Shown: positions 22,435-31,531, numbered from the stretch's first letter. The stretch is 40,005 nt of DNA from CBCXVS01 sp965178525 (GCA_965178525.1 CBCXVS010000023.1:1-40005), one strand, 5' to 3'. Notes: generated by a model not told the origin, from the letters alone. Made by a program: numbers and translations.

Positions 22435-23233
22435 ACGTCCCGTACATGAGCTGAGTGATCTTACGCCGCCACAGCTCCGCTGCAGCATCCGTGCAGGGCA
22501 GTGGCAGCGGCCCACAGCCGGACTCGCCCCAGGGTTTACCCAGGCCAACCTGGCCATTGTGCCCCGCGCCCTGGCGTATGATTTTCTGCTTTTCTGCCAA
22601 CGCAATCCTCAACCATGTCCACTGCTGGAAGTTCTCGATGCAGGAGATCCGGAACCACGGGACCTGGCGCCAGGAGCGGATATCCGGACGGATATTCCAC
22701 GTTACCGCGTGTATCGTCATGGCGTCCTGACAGAGGAAGTCGATGACATCACGCCGTATTGGCGTAATGATTGGGTGAGTTTTTTGCTGGGATGCAGTTT
22801 TACCTTCGAACACCCCCTGATGGAAGCGGGTATTCGCATACGCCATATCGATCAGGGCGTCAACGTGCCGATGTTCATCACGAATCGTCCCTGCAAAACA
22901 GCCGGCATATTTCGTGGCCCAGTGGTAGTGAGCATGCGCCCCATCCCACAAGAACACGTCATTCGTACGGTACAGATCACCAGCCGTTTTCCGGCCGTGC
23001 ACGGTGCGCCAGTACATATAGGTGACCCGATGGCATTGGGGATTACAGACTTGAAACAACCGGATTTTGGCGATGCCGTGCCGATCGAACGAGGCGAAGT
23101 CCCCGTCTTCTGGGCTTGTGGTGTCACACCTCAGGCCGTTATGGTGCAAGCCAAGCCAGAACTTGCCATCACGCATGCGCCAGGCTATATGTTTATCACG
23201 GATCAACGCGAGAGCGATTTGGCCGTGTTGTAG
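22421..23233 (+). CDS. DUF1445 putative hydro-lyase
   Basis: From MVMVERPVHELSDLTPPQ the protein is about 270 residues and matches the DUF1445/putative hydro-lyase (YcsI-like) family. Segments seen include TAGLAPGFTQANLAIVPRALAYDFLLFCQRNP, the core LLGCSFTFEHPLMEAGIRIRHID, NVPMFITNRPC and GDPMALGITDLKQPDFGDAV, and CGVTPQAVMVQAKPELAITHAPGYMFITD. Members of this family include D-glutamate cyclase activity in other organisms, but many are uncharacterised, so the substrate is open. The ATG at 22421 follows a GGGAGG site at 22408-22413; a second ATG is two codons later. It overlaps the membrane zinc-ribbon gene. Confidence 0.9.
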   Translation: MVMVERPVHELSDLTPPQLRCSIRAGQWQRPTAGLAPGFTQANLAIVPRALAYDFLLFCQRNPQPCPLLEVLDAGDPEPRDLAPGADIRTDIPRYRVYRHGVLTEEVDDITPYWRNDWVSFLLGCSFTFEHPLMEAGIRIRHIDQGVNVPMFITNRPCKTAGIFRGPVVVSMRPIPQEHVIRTVQITSRFPAVHGAPVHIGDPMALGITDLKQPDFGDAVPIERGEVPVFWACGVTPQAVMVQAKPELAITHAPGYMFITDQRESDLAVL

Positions 23234-23290
23234 ATTCGCGCGGCCCCACGGCGGTCTCACAGCCTACGACTCATAGAGGCAACGACCCAT

Positions 23291-24010
23291 ATGATTCCAC
23301 TGCGCGATACGATTCCATCCGACCGCTTTCCGGTCGTGACCGTGAGCCTCATCTGTGTCAACGCTCTCATTTTCCTCTATGAAATCAACCTTGCGCCCTA
23401 CGGCTTGGCGCAACTCTTTCATACTTGGGGCATCGTGCCCTTGCGCTTTACCCATCCCCGCCTCGAAGCCAATTACCTCACGCTGCTCTCCTCCATGTTT
23501 CTCCATGGGGGCTGGATGCACATTATCGGCAACATGTGGTCGCTGTGGATTTTCGGCGATAACGTTGAGGATCGTCTCGGACGTGTGGGCTTTTTGGGCT
23601 TTTATCTGCTCAGCGGTTTAGCCGCAGGCGTCTGCCACATTCTCACAAATTCATCTTCCGATATCCCGACGGTGGGGGCGAGTGGGGCGATCGCGGGCGT
23701 CATGGGAGCATATCTCCTCCTTTTCCCGCATGCCAGAGTCGTGACCATCATTCCCATTTTTTTCTTTCAGGTTGTCCAGCTACCAGCGGTCTTTTTCCTG
23801 GGCTTCTGGTTCATCAGCCAACTCTTTAGCGGCACGCTGGCGCTGGCGGCATCCGGGAATGCCGGCGGCGTCGCATGGTGGGCCCATATTGGTGGTTTTG
23901 TGGTCGGTTGCGCCTGGGCCTTACCTCTACGGCACCGCCGCGCCCTCACACAAAGTCAGCGGCGACAGCGCTCGTATCGGTATTATGATGACGATGACAC
24001 ATGGTGGTAG
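23291..24010 (+). CDS. Rhomboid family intramembrane serine protease
   Basis: The 239-residue membrane protein has six or seven helices. The catalytic dyad is Ser131 in GASGAIAGVMGAY and His199 in WWAHIGGFVVG, and the conserved HxxGNMW (LHGGWMHIIGNMWSLWIFG) is present. Rhomboids cut transmembrane segments of substrate proteins within the inner membrane. The C-terminus ends in an unusual acidic-aromatic tail (YRYYDDDDTWW). The ATG of the following double metallopeptidase lies inside its last codons, so both are read from overlapping frames. Confidence 0.92.
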   Translation: MIPLRDTIPSDRFPVVTVSLICVNALIFLYEINLAPYGLAQLFHTWGIVPLRFTHPRLEANYLTLLSSMFLHGGWMHIIGNMWSLWIFGDNVEDRLGRVGFLGFYLLSGLAAGVCHILTNSSSDIPTVGASGAIAGVMGAYLLLFPHARVVTIIPIFFFQVVQLPAVFFLGFWFISQLFSGTLALAASGNAGGVAWWAHIGGFVVGCAWALPLRHRRALTQSQRRQRSYRYYDDDDTWW

Positions 24011-27000
24011 AGTCGATGTTGTAGGCTTGATGTTACTGCTTCTGCTTGGCTTCACCACGGCTTTGCAGGCACAACCATTGCTCCATCACGACTTCCGCGT
24101 TATCCTCCAGCCGGAAACGCACCAGCTGCAAGTGGTCGATACGATCACACTCCCTGCCACTTCCCAACAGACCTGGCAGTTCCGCTTGCATGCTGGCTTG
24201 CACCCCCTCTCTCCTACCCCAAGAGTAGGCTTGGTACGTGAGCAAAACGCGGTTCACAATGAACGGCCGACCGTCGAATCCTACACCGTTACACTTCCCC
24301 CAGGTGAGCGGACATTCACCATACGCTATGCAGGCGCCATCTTCCACCCATTGCATCAACGGGGCGCAGCATACGCCCGGGGTTTTCGCGAAACACCCGG
24401 CCTGATTGCTCCGAATGGCGTCTACTTACATGCCGCGACCTATTGGTATCCCCAGTTCGCCGGCCCATTGTTAACCTTCTCTCTGGCCGTGCACCTGCCA
24501 CCGACCTGGGAAGCCGTGAGTCAGGGCAAACGGACGCAACATGAACGCCACACGGATCACACCAAGGTGCATTGGGAAGCATCCCACCCGCAGGAGGATA
24601 TCTATCTGATTGCCGGGCCTTTCACGACCTATAGTCAACACACTGGGGCGATACAGGCAATGGCTTTTTTACGCACCCCGGACGGCTCACTGGCACAGAA
24701 ATACCTGGAAACAACAGGACGGTATATCACCATGTACCGTGCGTTAATCGGACCGTATCCCTACACGAAATTTGCCTTAGTGGAAAATTTCTGGGAAACG
24801 GGTTATGGCATGCCGTCATTTACTCTGCTAGGCTCCCGAGTCATCCGTTTGCCATTCATTCTGCATTCGTCTTATCCACATGAAATTCTGCACAATTGGT
24901 GGGGTAATGGTGTCTATGTCGACGCGACAGAAGGCAATTGGTCGGAAGGACTCACGGCCTACCTGGCGGATCACCTCAGCAAAGAACAACGTGGCGTAGC
25001 CGCTGCCTACCGCCGTACCATATTGCAAAGATACACCGATTATGTGACCTCCGGCAAAGACTTCCCCTTGACGGCGTTTCGGGCCCGCCATGATCCGATC
25101 ACCCAAGCCGTGGGTTATGGCAAGACGATGATGATTTTCCATATGCTGCGCCAGCATGTGGGTGACCAAGCATTCATCCACGCCCTGCAGACGTTCTTCA
25201 GCACCTATCGTTTCCGGCGAGCACGCTTTACCGAGCTGTTACAAACATTCCAGAAAACGGCCGGTATCGATCTAGACGACATCTACGAGCAGTGGATTGC
25301 ACGGACCGGGGCGCCAGCGTTACGCCTCCGCGGCGCGCAAGTACGGGCGGATGGGACAACCTATGTCCTCACAGCGATGGTCGAGCAGGTGCAGCCCGGA
25401 CCGGCGTATCATCTCCGCCTCCCATTGGCCGTGACCATGGAGGGCCGAGACAAGGCGTATCATACCACGGTGGAGATGCGCGGTGCACGCCGTCCTATGG
25501 AACTCCGCCTCGCAGCACGCCCGCTGCGGCTCGACCTCGACCCGCAATTCGATCTTTTCCGGCGTTTGCACCGGGACGAAATTCCACCCGCCCTGACACA
25601 GCTGTTCGGGGCGGTCAACCCCATGATCGTGCTTCCGGCCATGGCGCCTGAGGCCATACGCCAGGCCTACGTGCAATTGGCCAACACGTGGCAACGGCCA
25701 GACACAGTATCGCTGGAGATCCGTTGGGACAACGACCTCACCGCGCTGCCAACCGATCGGGCCGTGTGGCTATATGGCTGGGAGAACCGCTGGCGTGGAC
25801 AACTCACCCATGCGGTTGGCACATACAACGTTACCATACACCCTGACGCGGTACAGATCGGCGATACGCCCCTCACGCGTGCGGCACATACCATTGTCCT
25901 CACGGCACGTCACCCTAAAAACCCTGCCCACACGTTGGGGTGGATTGCTACCGACAACCCGTCTGCCTTGCCAGGTCTTGGCCGCAAGCTACCGCACTAT
26001 GGCAAATATAGTTACCTCGGTTTCACCGGCGACGAGCCGGTGAACGTTGCCAAGGGTCAGTGGCCGGTGCTCCATTCGCCGATGACCATGCTCTTGCCTG
26101 GAGCAGAAGGCCGCGTGGCACAGATCGCCCGGGTGCAATGGTCTCCCTCCACCCCCCTTGCTGTACTTCCAGCTGTCTTTTCCGCTGAGCGTATGCAAAC
26201 CATGATTAATTCTCTGGCGAGCGATGCAAAACGTGGCCGGGGTTTTGGGATGCCGGAGTTGGATCAGGTAGCCAATTTTGTAGCTGCCCAATTTCGTGCT
26301 GTCGGTCTCCAACCTGCGGGCGATACGGCGAATACCTACTTCCAAACTTGGCGCGCCAGCGGTGGTGATCCGGAACGCGAAGCCGTGCTGAAAAATGTCG
26401 TGGGTCTCATTCCAGGACGCAACCCGGCATGGCCGAGACAAAGTGTCGTCGTGGGCGCCCACTACGATCATCTTGGCCTCGGCTGGCCCGATGTCCATGA
26501 GGAAGATGTCGGCAAAATCCATCCTGGCGCCGATGACAACGCAAGTGGCGTGGCCGTGCTCATAGAAGTCGCCCGCGTCCTGGCCAAAGACTGGCAACCC
26601 GAACGCAACGTCATCTTTGTGGCGTTTAGCGGAGAGGAAGCCGGCAGGTTGGGATCACAACACTATGTCATCCACACCACAGGTTGGCCTGTAGCGCAAA
26701 CGATGGGCATGATCAATCTCGACAGTGTGGGACGCCTCGGCCAGAATAAGCTCTCGGTGCTGGGCACGGCATCAGCACGGGAGTGGCCACACATTTTCCG
26801 TGGCGTCGGCTTTGTCACCGGTGTGCCGGTGCAATCTGTGGCCGACGACTGGGGCGCCAGTGATCAGCGAAGTTTTCTCGAGGCCGGCACGCCGGCCGTG
26901 CAACTGTTCAGCGGTCTCCATCTCGACTACCATCGCCCAACGGATACAGCTGATAAAATCGACCCGGAAGGATTGGTCAAGATCGCTGCGGTAACGCGAG

Positions 27001-27365
27001 AAGCGATTGTCTATCTGGCTGGTCGAGCCGAACCTCTCACCTCACAGCTCAACACCACCCGTAACGCGCCGACCCCGCCGACAACGACATCCCCCCCACG
27101 ACGACGGGTAAGTCTCGGTACGATTCCGGATTTTACCTATGAGGGCCACGGCTACCGCATTAGCGAGATCGTTCCCGGCTTGCCGGCAGCGGCAAGCGGC
27201 TTACAGCCCGGCGATGTGATTGTACGGGTCGAGACCACCCCAATCCGCGACATCCGTGTCTTCGCCAATGTGCTACAGGCATTACAACCAGGTGAGACTA
27301 TCGCCATCACCTTCACACGCAGTGGCGCCGAGCAAACCGTACAAGCGCAGGTGGTATCACGATAA
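23985..27365 (+). CDS. Secreted M1-M28-PDZ double metallopeptidase
   Basis: About 1126 residues. The longer frame upstream lies inside the rhomboid gene, so I start at ATG 23985 (ATGs at 23988 and 23994 are equally possible). It starts with a signal peptide (LMLLLLLGFTTALQAQ). An M1-type aminopeptidase domain follows with HEILHNWWGN (about residue 299) and a second metal ligand in GNWSEGLTAYLADH; the spacer to the Glu is 17, not the classical 18. From about residue 740 comes an M28 peptidase: GAHYDHLGLG, HPGADDNASG, FVAFSGEEAGRLGS, INLDSVG and the metal-binding His in LDYHRPTDTADKID. A C-terminal PDZ domain (about 1050-1125) ends in IVPGLPAAASGLQPGDVIVRV. All zinc ligands of both catalytic domains look intact. 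Likely periplasmic or exported. The tandem architecture is rare in my experience. Confidence 0.88.
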   Translation: MMTMTHGGRVDVVGLMLLLLLGFTTALQAQPLLHHDFRVILQPETHQLQVVDTITLPATSQQTWQFRLHAGLHPLSPTPRVGLVREQNAVHNERPTVESYTVTLPPGERTFTIRYAGAIFHPLHQRGAAYARGFRETPGLIAPNGVYLHAATYWYPQFAGPLLTFSLAVHLPPTWEAVSQGKRTQHERHTDHTKVHWEASHPQEDIYLIAGPFTTYSQHTGAIQAMAFLRTPDGSLAQKYLETTGRYITMYRALIGPYPYTKFALVENFWETGYGMPSFTLLGSRVIRLPFILHSSYPHEILHNWWGNGVYVDATEGNWSEGLTAYLADHLSKEQRGVAAAYRRTILQRYTDYVTSGKDFPLTAFRARHDPITQAVGYGKTMMIFHMLRQHVGDQAFIHALQTFFSTYRFRRARFTELLQTFQKTAGIDLDDIYEQWIARTGAPALRLRGAQVRADGTTYVLTAMVEQVQPGPAYHLRLPLAVTMEGRDKAYHTTVEMRGARRPMELRLAARPLRLDLDPQFDLFRRLHRDEIPPALTQLFGAVNPMIVLPAMAPEAIRQAYVQLANTWQRPDTVSLEIRWDNDLTALPTDRAVWLYGWENRWRGQLTHAVGTYNVTIHPDAVQIGDTPLTRAAHTIVLTARHPKNPAHTLGWIATDNPSALPGLGRKLPHYGKYSYLGFTGDEPVNVAKGQWPVLHSPMTMLLPGAEGRVAQIARVQWSPSTPLAVLPAVFSAERMQTMINSLASDAKRGRGFGMPELDQVANFVAAQFRAVGLQPAGDTANTYFQTWRASGGDPEREAVLKNVVGLIPGRNPAWPRQSVVVGAHYDHLGLGWPDVHEEDVGKIHPGADDNASGVAVLIEVARVLAKDWQPERNVIFVAFSGEEAGRLGSQHYVIHTTGWPVAQTMGMINLDSVGRLGQNKLSVLGTASAREWPHIFRGVGFVTGVPVQSVADDWGASDQRSFLEAGTPAVQLFSGLHLDYHRPTDTADKIDPEGLVKIAAVTREAIVYLAGRAEPLTSQLNTTRNAPTPPTTTSPPRRRVSLGTIPDFTYEGHGYRISEIVPGLPAAASGLQPGDVIVRVETTPIRDIRVFANVLQALQPGETIAITFTRSGAEQTVQAQVVSR

Positions 27366-27435
27366 GCTATAAGCTAAAGAATACATACGGTCGCATCATC
27401 CCCAAAGCTGAGAGCTGACGGCTGAGAGCTAACAG
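27363..27435. repeat. Decayed AGCTGAG-type hairpin repeat
   Basis: Directly after the metallopeptidase gene comes TAAGCTATAAGCTAAAGA, then about 30 unrelated bases and AAAGCTGAGAGCTGACGGC followed by TGAGAGCTAACAG. The right arm matches the right arm of the perfect element at 37946-38088 with a few changes; the left arm survives only as AGCTATAAGCTAAAG. Its first bases make the TAA stop of the preceding gene. Confidence 0.6.
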
Positions 27436-27439
27436 CGAT

Positions 27440-28066
27440 TTAAGGATAGAGATAGAGGGTAAAGTCATTCGGCAAATACCCTTCGCGCAGTTGCACTCGC
27501 GTGCATAAGGTTTGGCAGTAGGTGAGCATTTCCTGCGGATCGTAATGGTAGAAAATGGGATCGTGATCCGGATCCGTCGTGCTGAGAAAATTGATCGCCA
27601 CGCCCTGCGTGCACTGCTGTACCATTTCCCGCAGCAGCAGCTGCACCGCTTCGAGGTTTTGTCCAAAATCGATGTTAAACGCGCCTGAGGAGACAATATA
27701 GTCGAAACGTTCCTTCCCCAAGCCGTGTAAGACATCCTGTACGACAAATCGGGCTTCCGGGAACCGATGGCGGGCTCGCTCGACCATCTCCGGCAAGAGA
27801 TCGCAACCGGTGTAATTGACCATATGCCCCTCAGCCTGCAAATAGCCATAGAAGTCGCCCAAGCCACAGCCAACATCCAGAATGCGGCTATGCGCCAATG
27901 GCCCGACCTCACACAAGATTTCAAAACGTCGAAACTGTGTACGGCGACTGTGCCAACCTAGAGCCCGCCAATCATTGCCGAAGAGACGCACGTGCAGGCG
28001 GAAAAAGTTAGCCACTTCTTGCTGTGCGTAGGGTTCTGGTCCGGAAGATGACACATATTCTGTCAT
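27440..28066 (-). CDS. SAM-dependent methyltransferase (class I)
   Basis: I start at the Met of MTEYVSSSGPEPY, preceded by GGGGCGGAG, giving 208 residues. The SAM-binding motif I is ILDVGCGLGDFYGYL (hydrophobic-hydrophobic-D-x-G-x-G), followed by YTGCDLLPEMVERARHRFP (acidic ribose-binding position) and FVVQDVLHGL with FDYIVSSGAFN (motif post II). It ends in a run of aromatic residues (FTLYLYP). Substrate unknown; small-molecule or lipid methylation is typical. No similar gene lies next to it. Divergent from mreB. Confidence 0.85.
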   Translation of the reverse strand: MTEYVSSSGPEPYAQQEVANFFRLHVRLFGNDWRALGWHSRRTQFRRFEILCEVGPLAHSRILDVGCGLGDFYGYLQAEGHMVNYTGCDLLPEMVERARHRFPEARFVVQDVLHGLGKERFDYIVSSGAFNIDFGQNLEAVQLLLREMVQQCTQGVAINFLSTTDPDHDPIFYHYDPQEMLTYCQTLCTRVQLREGYLPNDFTLYLYP

Positions 28067-28301
28067 GCTGTCTCCGCCCCTGGTATATACTCGTACACAC
28101 TGGCTGAAGTCCGTGAGCCGTTTAAACACCGCAAGCTCAACTTTATCAAGATCGTCATCTGCTCACGCATTTGCGGTATGCAGTACTGAGATAAGCGTCG
28201 CTCGTCCATGGCCTACTGTTGTAAAGGGGTTTGAACCCGTTGTCAAGCTCTCAAGGCCGCACCGCTTCCTAGCCGTTGTTGTTTCCGGGGTTGCCCTCAG
28301 T

Positions 28302-28332
28302 ATTTATTGCAGTTTGCAATAAATCCTTGACA
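28302..28332 (+). promoter_or_regulatory. Palindrome and -35-like box upstream of mreB
   Basis: ATTTATTGCA-GTT-TGCAATAAAT is a perfect 10-bp inverted repeat with a three-base loop, AT-rich in a GC-rich region. TTGACA follows at 28327-28332. A weak CAGGAT box lies 17 bases on and a TATACT lies at 28366-28371. The layout suggests an operator next to a promoter feeding mreB. Confidence 0.45.
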
Positions 28333-28417
28333 GGCATTATCCAATCCGTCAGGATTTCTGTTGGCTATACTTAGGGAGGAACCTCGTTATGCCCCATGAC
28401 CAAAGGGGGGTCGTACC

Positions 28418-29446
28418 GTGCTTTTAAAAAGCCTAGGCGGATTGATTTCTAACGACTTAGCTATCGATCTGGGAACTGCGAATACACTGGTATCACTCCG
28501 TGGCAAAGGCGTGATCCTGCGTGAACCGTCAGTCGTTAGCCTGCATAAAGAAACCCATCGTGTGCTGTCGATTGGTGCAGAAGCCAAACGCATGCTGGGC
28601 CGCGTCCCAGGCAATATCGAAGTGATTCGTCCCTTACGCTGCGGGGTCATTGCAGACTTCGAATGTACGATGGCGATGTTGCGGTATTTCATCACGAAAG
28701 CGCATAATCGCAAGCGCTGGGTACGCCCCCGCATCATCATCGGTGTGCCGTCAGGCATCACTCAGGTGGAAAAACGTGCGGGTCGTGAATCGGGAGAGCT
28801 GGCCGGTGCACGCGCCGTATACTTGATCGAAGAGCCCATGGCCGCCGCCATCGGTGCCGGTTTGCCGGTCACCGAACCGGTCGGCAATATGATCCTCGAT
28901 ATTGGTGGCGGCACAACCGAAGTCGCGGTGATCTCTCTCGCTGGCGTGGTCTATAGCCGCTCGGTCCGCGTCGCTGGCGACACGATCGACGAAGCGATCG
29001 TGAACTACATGAAACGGAAGCACAACCTCTTCATCGGCGAGCGTACTGGCGAGGAAATCAAAATTCAGCTGGGGACAGTCATGCCCGAAGACCCACCGCG
29101 AACAGCCCAGGTGACCGGCCGAGATTTGTTGACCGGTCTGCCCAAAACGGTGGAAATCACCGAAACGGAAATCTACGATGCCATCATCGAACCGGTGCGC
29201 ATTATCGTGGAGACCGTACAAATCGCTCTGGAGCGTACGCCGCCGGAACTCGCAGCGGACATGATTGATCAGGGCATCGTGATGGCTGGCGGCGGTGCGC
29301 TCTTGCACGGTCTTGATACCCTGCTGCGCGAGGAAACGCGATTACCGGTGACAATCGCAGAGGAGCCACTCCTCTGCGTTGTGCGAGGTGTCAGCACCTT
29401 ATTGGAGGATATTGATTTGCTGGAGCGTATCTCGATCGAGCGCTAA
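28418..29446 (+). CDS. mreB: Rod shape-determining protein MreB
   Basis: A 342-residue actin homologue. SNDLAIDLGTANTLVSLRGK (phosphate 1), VIGxPSGITQVEKRAGRESGELAGA-like sequence (here IIIGVPSGITQVEKRAGRES), the adenosine/phosphate 2 motif MILDIGGGTTEVAVISLAG and MIDQGIVMAGGGALLHGLD near residue 285 are all present. MreB polymerises under the inner membrane and guides cell-wall synthesis, giving rods. The start is GTG at 28418 with the AAAGGGGGG run about 15 bases upstream. Unusually, mreC and mreD do not follow; the next gene is an unrelated exported protein. Confidence 0.95.
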   Translation: MLLKSLGGLISNDLAIDLGTANTLVSLRGKGVILREPSVVSLHKETHRVLSIGAEAKRMLGRVPGNIEVIRPLRCGVIADFECTMAMLRYFITKAHNRKRWVRPRIIIGVPSGITQVEKRAGRESGELAGARAVYLIEEPMAAAIGAGLPVTEPVGNMILDIGGGTTEVAVISLAGVVYSRSVRVAGDTIDEAIVNYMKRKHNLFIGERTGEEIKIQLGTVMPEDPPRTAQVTGRDLLTGLPKTVEITETEIYDAIIEPVRIIVETVQIALERTPPELAADMIDQGIVMAGGGALLHGLDTLLREETRLPVTIAEEPLLCVVRGVSTLLEDIDLLERISIER

Positions 29447-29498
29447 TGTCATCGCCATGATCGGCTGATGCACCCCAGCATGAGCCAACCGGTCTCAT

Positions 29499-29512
29499 CG
29501 TATGGCCATACG
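29499..29512. repeat. 14-bp perfect palindrome after mreB
   Basis: CGTATGGCCATACG reads the same on both strands, about 50 bases after the mreB stop and just before dispersed repeat copy D. Possible protein-binding site. Confidence 0.35.
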
Positions 29513-29535
29513 GCGAGGGAAGACGGCACGGTGAG

Positions 29536-29574
29536 TGGAAAAATATATCGAGGTCATTCTGTCCAGGTACTTAT
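29536..29574 (+). repeat. Dispersed hairpin repeat, copy D (right half only)
   Basis: TGGAAAAATATATCGAGG followed by TCATTCTGTCCAGGTACTTAT matches the right half of copies A and B (GTCCAGGTACTTA). The left half and central hairpin are missing. It lies 40 bases before the start of the frameshifted gene. Confidence 0.6.
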
Positions 29575-29613
29575 TGTCCAGCGACTTATCAGGCCCTGCA
29601 CAGGAAGCACGCT

Positions 29614-31361
29614 ATGAGGTGGACATTCTACCACCGCACCTTCGACCGGTACCTCGCATTACAGCCACTGGCGACACAGATCATCACCGTATGTGCGCTC
29701 GCTACAGTAGGGTTCGTGGCTACAGGGTCAGGCATCGCCGCCTGGGTCGCCGGTTCCTCGCACCCTGTATCATCCCAGACCCAGAGGACATCAGACGCCA
29801 ACTTGATCGCCGAGACGCGTAGCGTTCGGGGTACGCTTCGCGTCTCGGCCTACAGCCAGGCGGACAAAACCGAACAACCCCTGCGCCACGAGTCGGTCTT
29901 TGCAAATGGCCGCGCTTATCATGGCATGGAGGACAATGATCTCCGTGGTTTTCTCGATGGCGGCTTCCTGCATGGCTGGAACCAACCCGGACAGATTCAC
30001 GTTCGCGTGGGGCGCCGAGGAAAGAATCCCGTATTCGGCGAATACGAGCTGTTTCGCATACTCCAACGGTGGGATGACCTGGAACTACCCTCGCATGCGC
30101 ACGTCGTGCAGGGAAAACTGCGCCTGATGGTTGAACAGGGACCGCCCTTCAAGCTGTCCATCTTGCTCTATGAGGTCAAAAAAGACTGGCAGCCAGGGGC
30201 GGGCGGAAAGGCGCGTGACAACACAAGTCCTCCCCAAAATGGGGACGTGTGGTGGAACGATGTTGCCTATCAACGACAAGCCTGGGCGCTGCCCGGAGCG
30301 GGATTCGCCTCAGATGTCCACGCCGGCACCGATACGGCTGCCATGCCGATGGCCGCAGCGCGCTATCGGCCGGGAAGCACAACCCTGACGTTCACCTCCG
30401 CAGCCCTGACACATTACATCTCGACTCGTCTCCAACAACAGCAACCTCTCCTGTTTCTCCTGAAGCTGGCGGACCACCAGGAAGATTATCCCGGCAGTTT
30501 GCTGAGCCTGTACTCAGGTAACCACGGAGATAATCGGAATGTGCAGCGACGGCCCCATCTGCTCCTGGAATGGGAAAGTGCTGCGGAATCACAGCATATG
30601 ACCCAGAACGTATGGCTCGAATACGGCAGATCACACCTCATCCCACGCATGCGTACGGAAGGAGCGCAGTTCTTTGCAGTAAGCTTCGCCCCCACGCCTG
30701 GCTATGCTGCTCCCGTGCTTGAGGTGCGTGGTGGCAAGACAGACGAAGACATCCCCTGGCATCGGGTTGTGGGACCTTTGCGCGCCGATTGGAACTGGTT
30801 GGACGTGCGTCTGACGGCGGTCATCGATCCTATCGTGCTCGGCGAGGCATTTACGGCAGAACTCCGGGATACGTGGGTGCGCACGCAGCCACCGGAGCAA
30901 CAAGACGTCCTCTGGACGTTCACCTCTCCGCTAGGGCAATCATACTCGGTACGAGCGGCGTACCAGGGAGACTATCAGTGGCGCGTTCGCTTTCACCCAC
31001 CCGAACTTGGCCGCTGGCGTTATGTGTGTGGATGCAGCATTTTATCCAGGAGCCGTATACGAGCGCTGAGGGCACGTTTGATGTGGTGGCAAGAGATTGG
31101 GACCACATCCGACAACAACTCCGCGCGCTGCACGAGCGGATTCGTCACGCAAACCTCCCAACCCCCGCTGCGCGTCGTGAAGCATTTGCCGTCGCGTTTC
31201 TCAAACTTGAGCGCGCCGCCTTGCAGAGAGCGACCCCAGAAAGTTTCGCCTCTCCGGCAGGCCATGACCTGCGCATGCTCCTTCATGATGTGCGCGTCCT
31301 CCTGGGCGACAAACCGCTTCCTCAACCGACACCTCTGATCCCTATGCGCTGCAAGTGGTAA
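29614..31361 (+). pseudogene. Large membrane-anchored protein, frameshifted near its 3' end
   Basis: From MRWTFYHRTFDRY with a membrane helix at about residues 19-46 the frame runs some 470 residues. It has several sandwich-like regions and ends in LWTFTSPLGQSYSVRAAYQG then DYQWRVRFHPPELGRWRY. The last block resembles the final strand of DUF5060/Ig-like domains (WxVRFxPxExGxWxY). There it hits TATGTGTGTGG at about 31021-31030; after a two-base shift the +1 frame reads WMQHFIQEPYTSAEGTFDVV and stays protein-like to TAA at 31359. As found, it gives a scrambled 574-residue protein. A two-base loss from the (TG)3 run restores continuity. Whether it is a real mutation, a phase-variable tract or a sequencing error cannot be told. 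Unknown function, exterior-facing. Confidence 0.7.
29809..29849. repeat. 17-bp-arm palindrome inside the frameshifted gene
   Basis: GCCGAGACGCGTAGCGT at 29809-29825, loop TCGGGGT, ACGCTTCGCGTCTCGGC at 29833-29849: 16 of 17 positions pair. It is in the coding frame, so the protein tolerates it. Confidence 0.55.
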
Positions 31362-31401
31362 GTTCGCGACGCCTCAGTCAGGTTTCACGCGTACCGCGCG
31401 G

Positions 31402-31434
31402 GCCGCACACCGCTGGGCAAGCGGCGTGCGGCTT
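31402..31434 (+). terminator. Terminator-like hairpin after the frameshifted gene
   Basis: GCCGCAC-A-CCGCT, loop GGGCA, AGCGG-C-GTGCGGC, then TT. A 13-position stem with one mismatch, 40 bases after the stop; the T-tract is short. Confidence 0.5.
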
Positions 31435-31531
31435 GCTATACTCTTGCCAATCAGTTGACGATCTTCAGGACAGAATAATTTCCATATGTCCGGGTATTTC
31501 GATGCCTTGGAGAGGCCGACAGGATAACGTT

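Noticed and set aside
22397..23260. 287-codon minus-strand frame opposite the DUF1445 gene
   Set aside because: Antisense of a recognised family; composition is that of a shadow frame.
23772..23984. Longer start for the M1-M28 protein inside the rhomboid gene
   Set aside because: It would place an unrelated leader before the clear signal peptide and lie wholly inside another gene.
28327..28371. TTGACA plus TATACT as a single promoter of mreB
   Set aside because: The boxes are 33 bases apart, twice the permitted spacing; only a weaker CAGGAT box fits.
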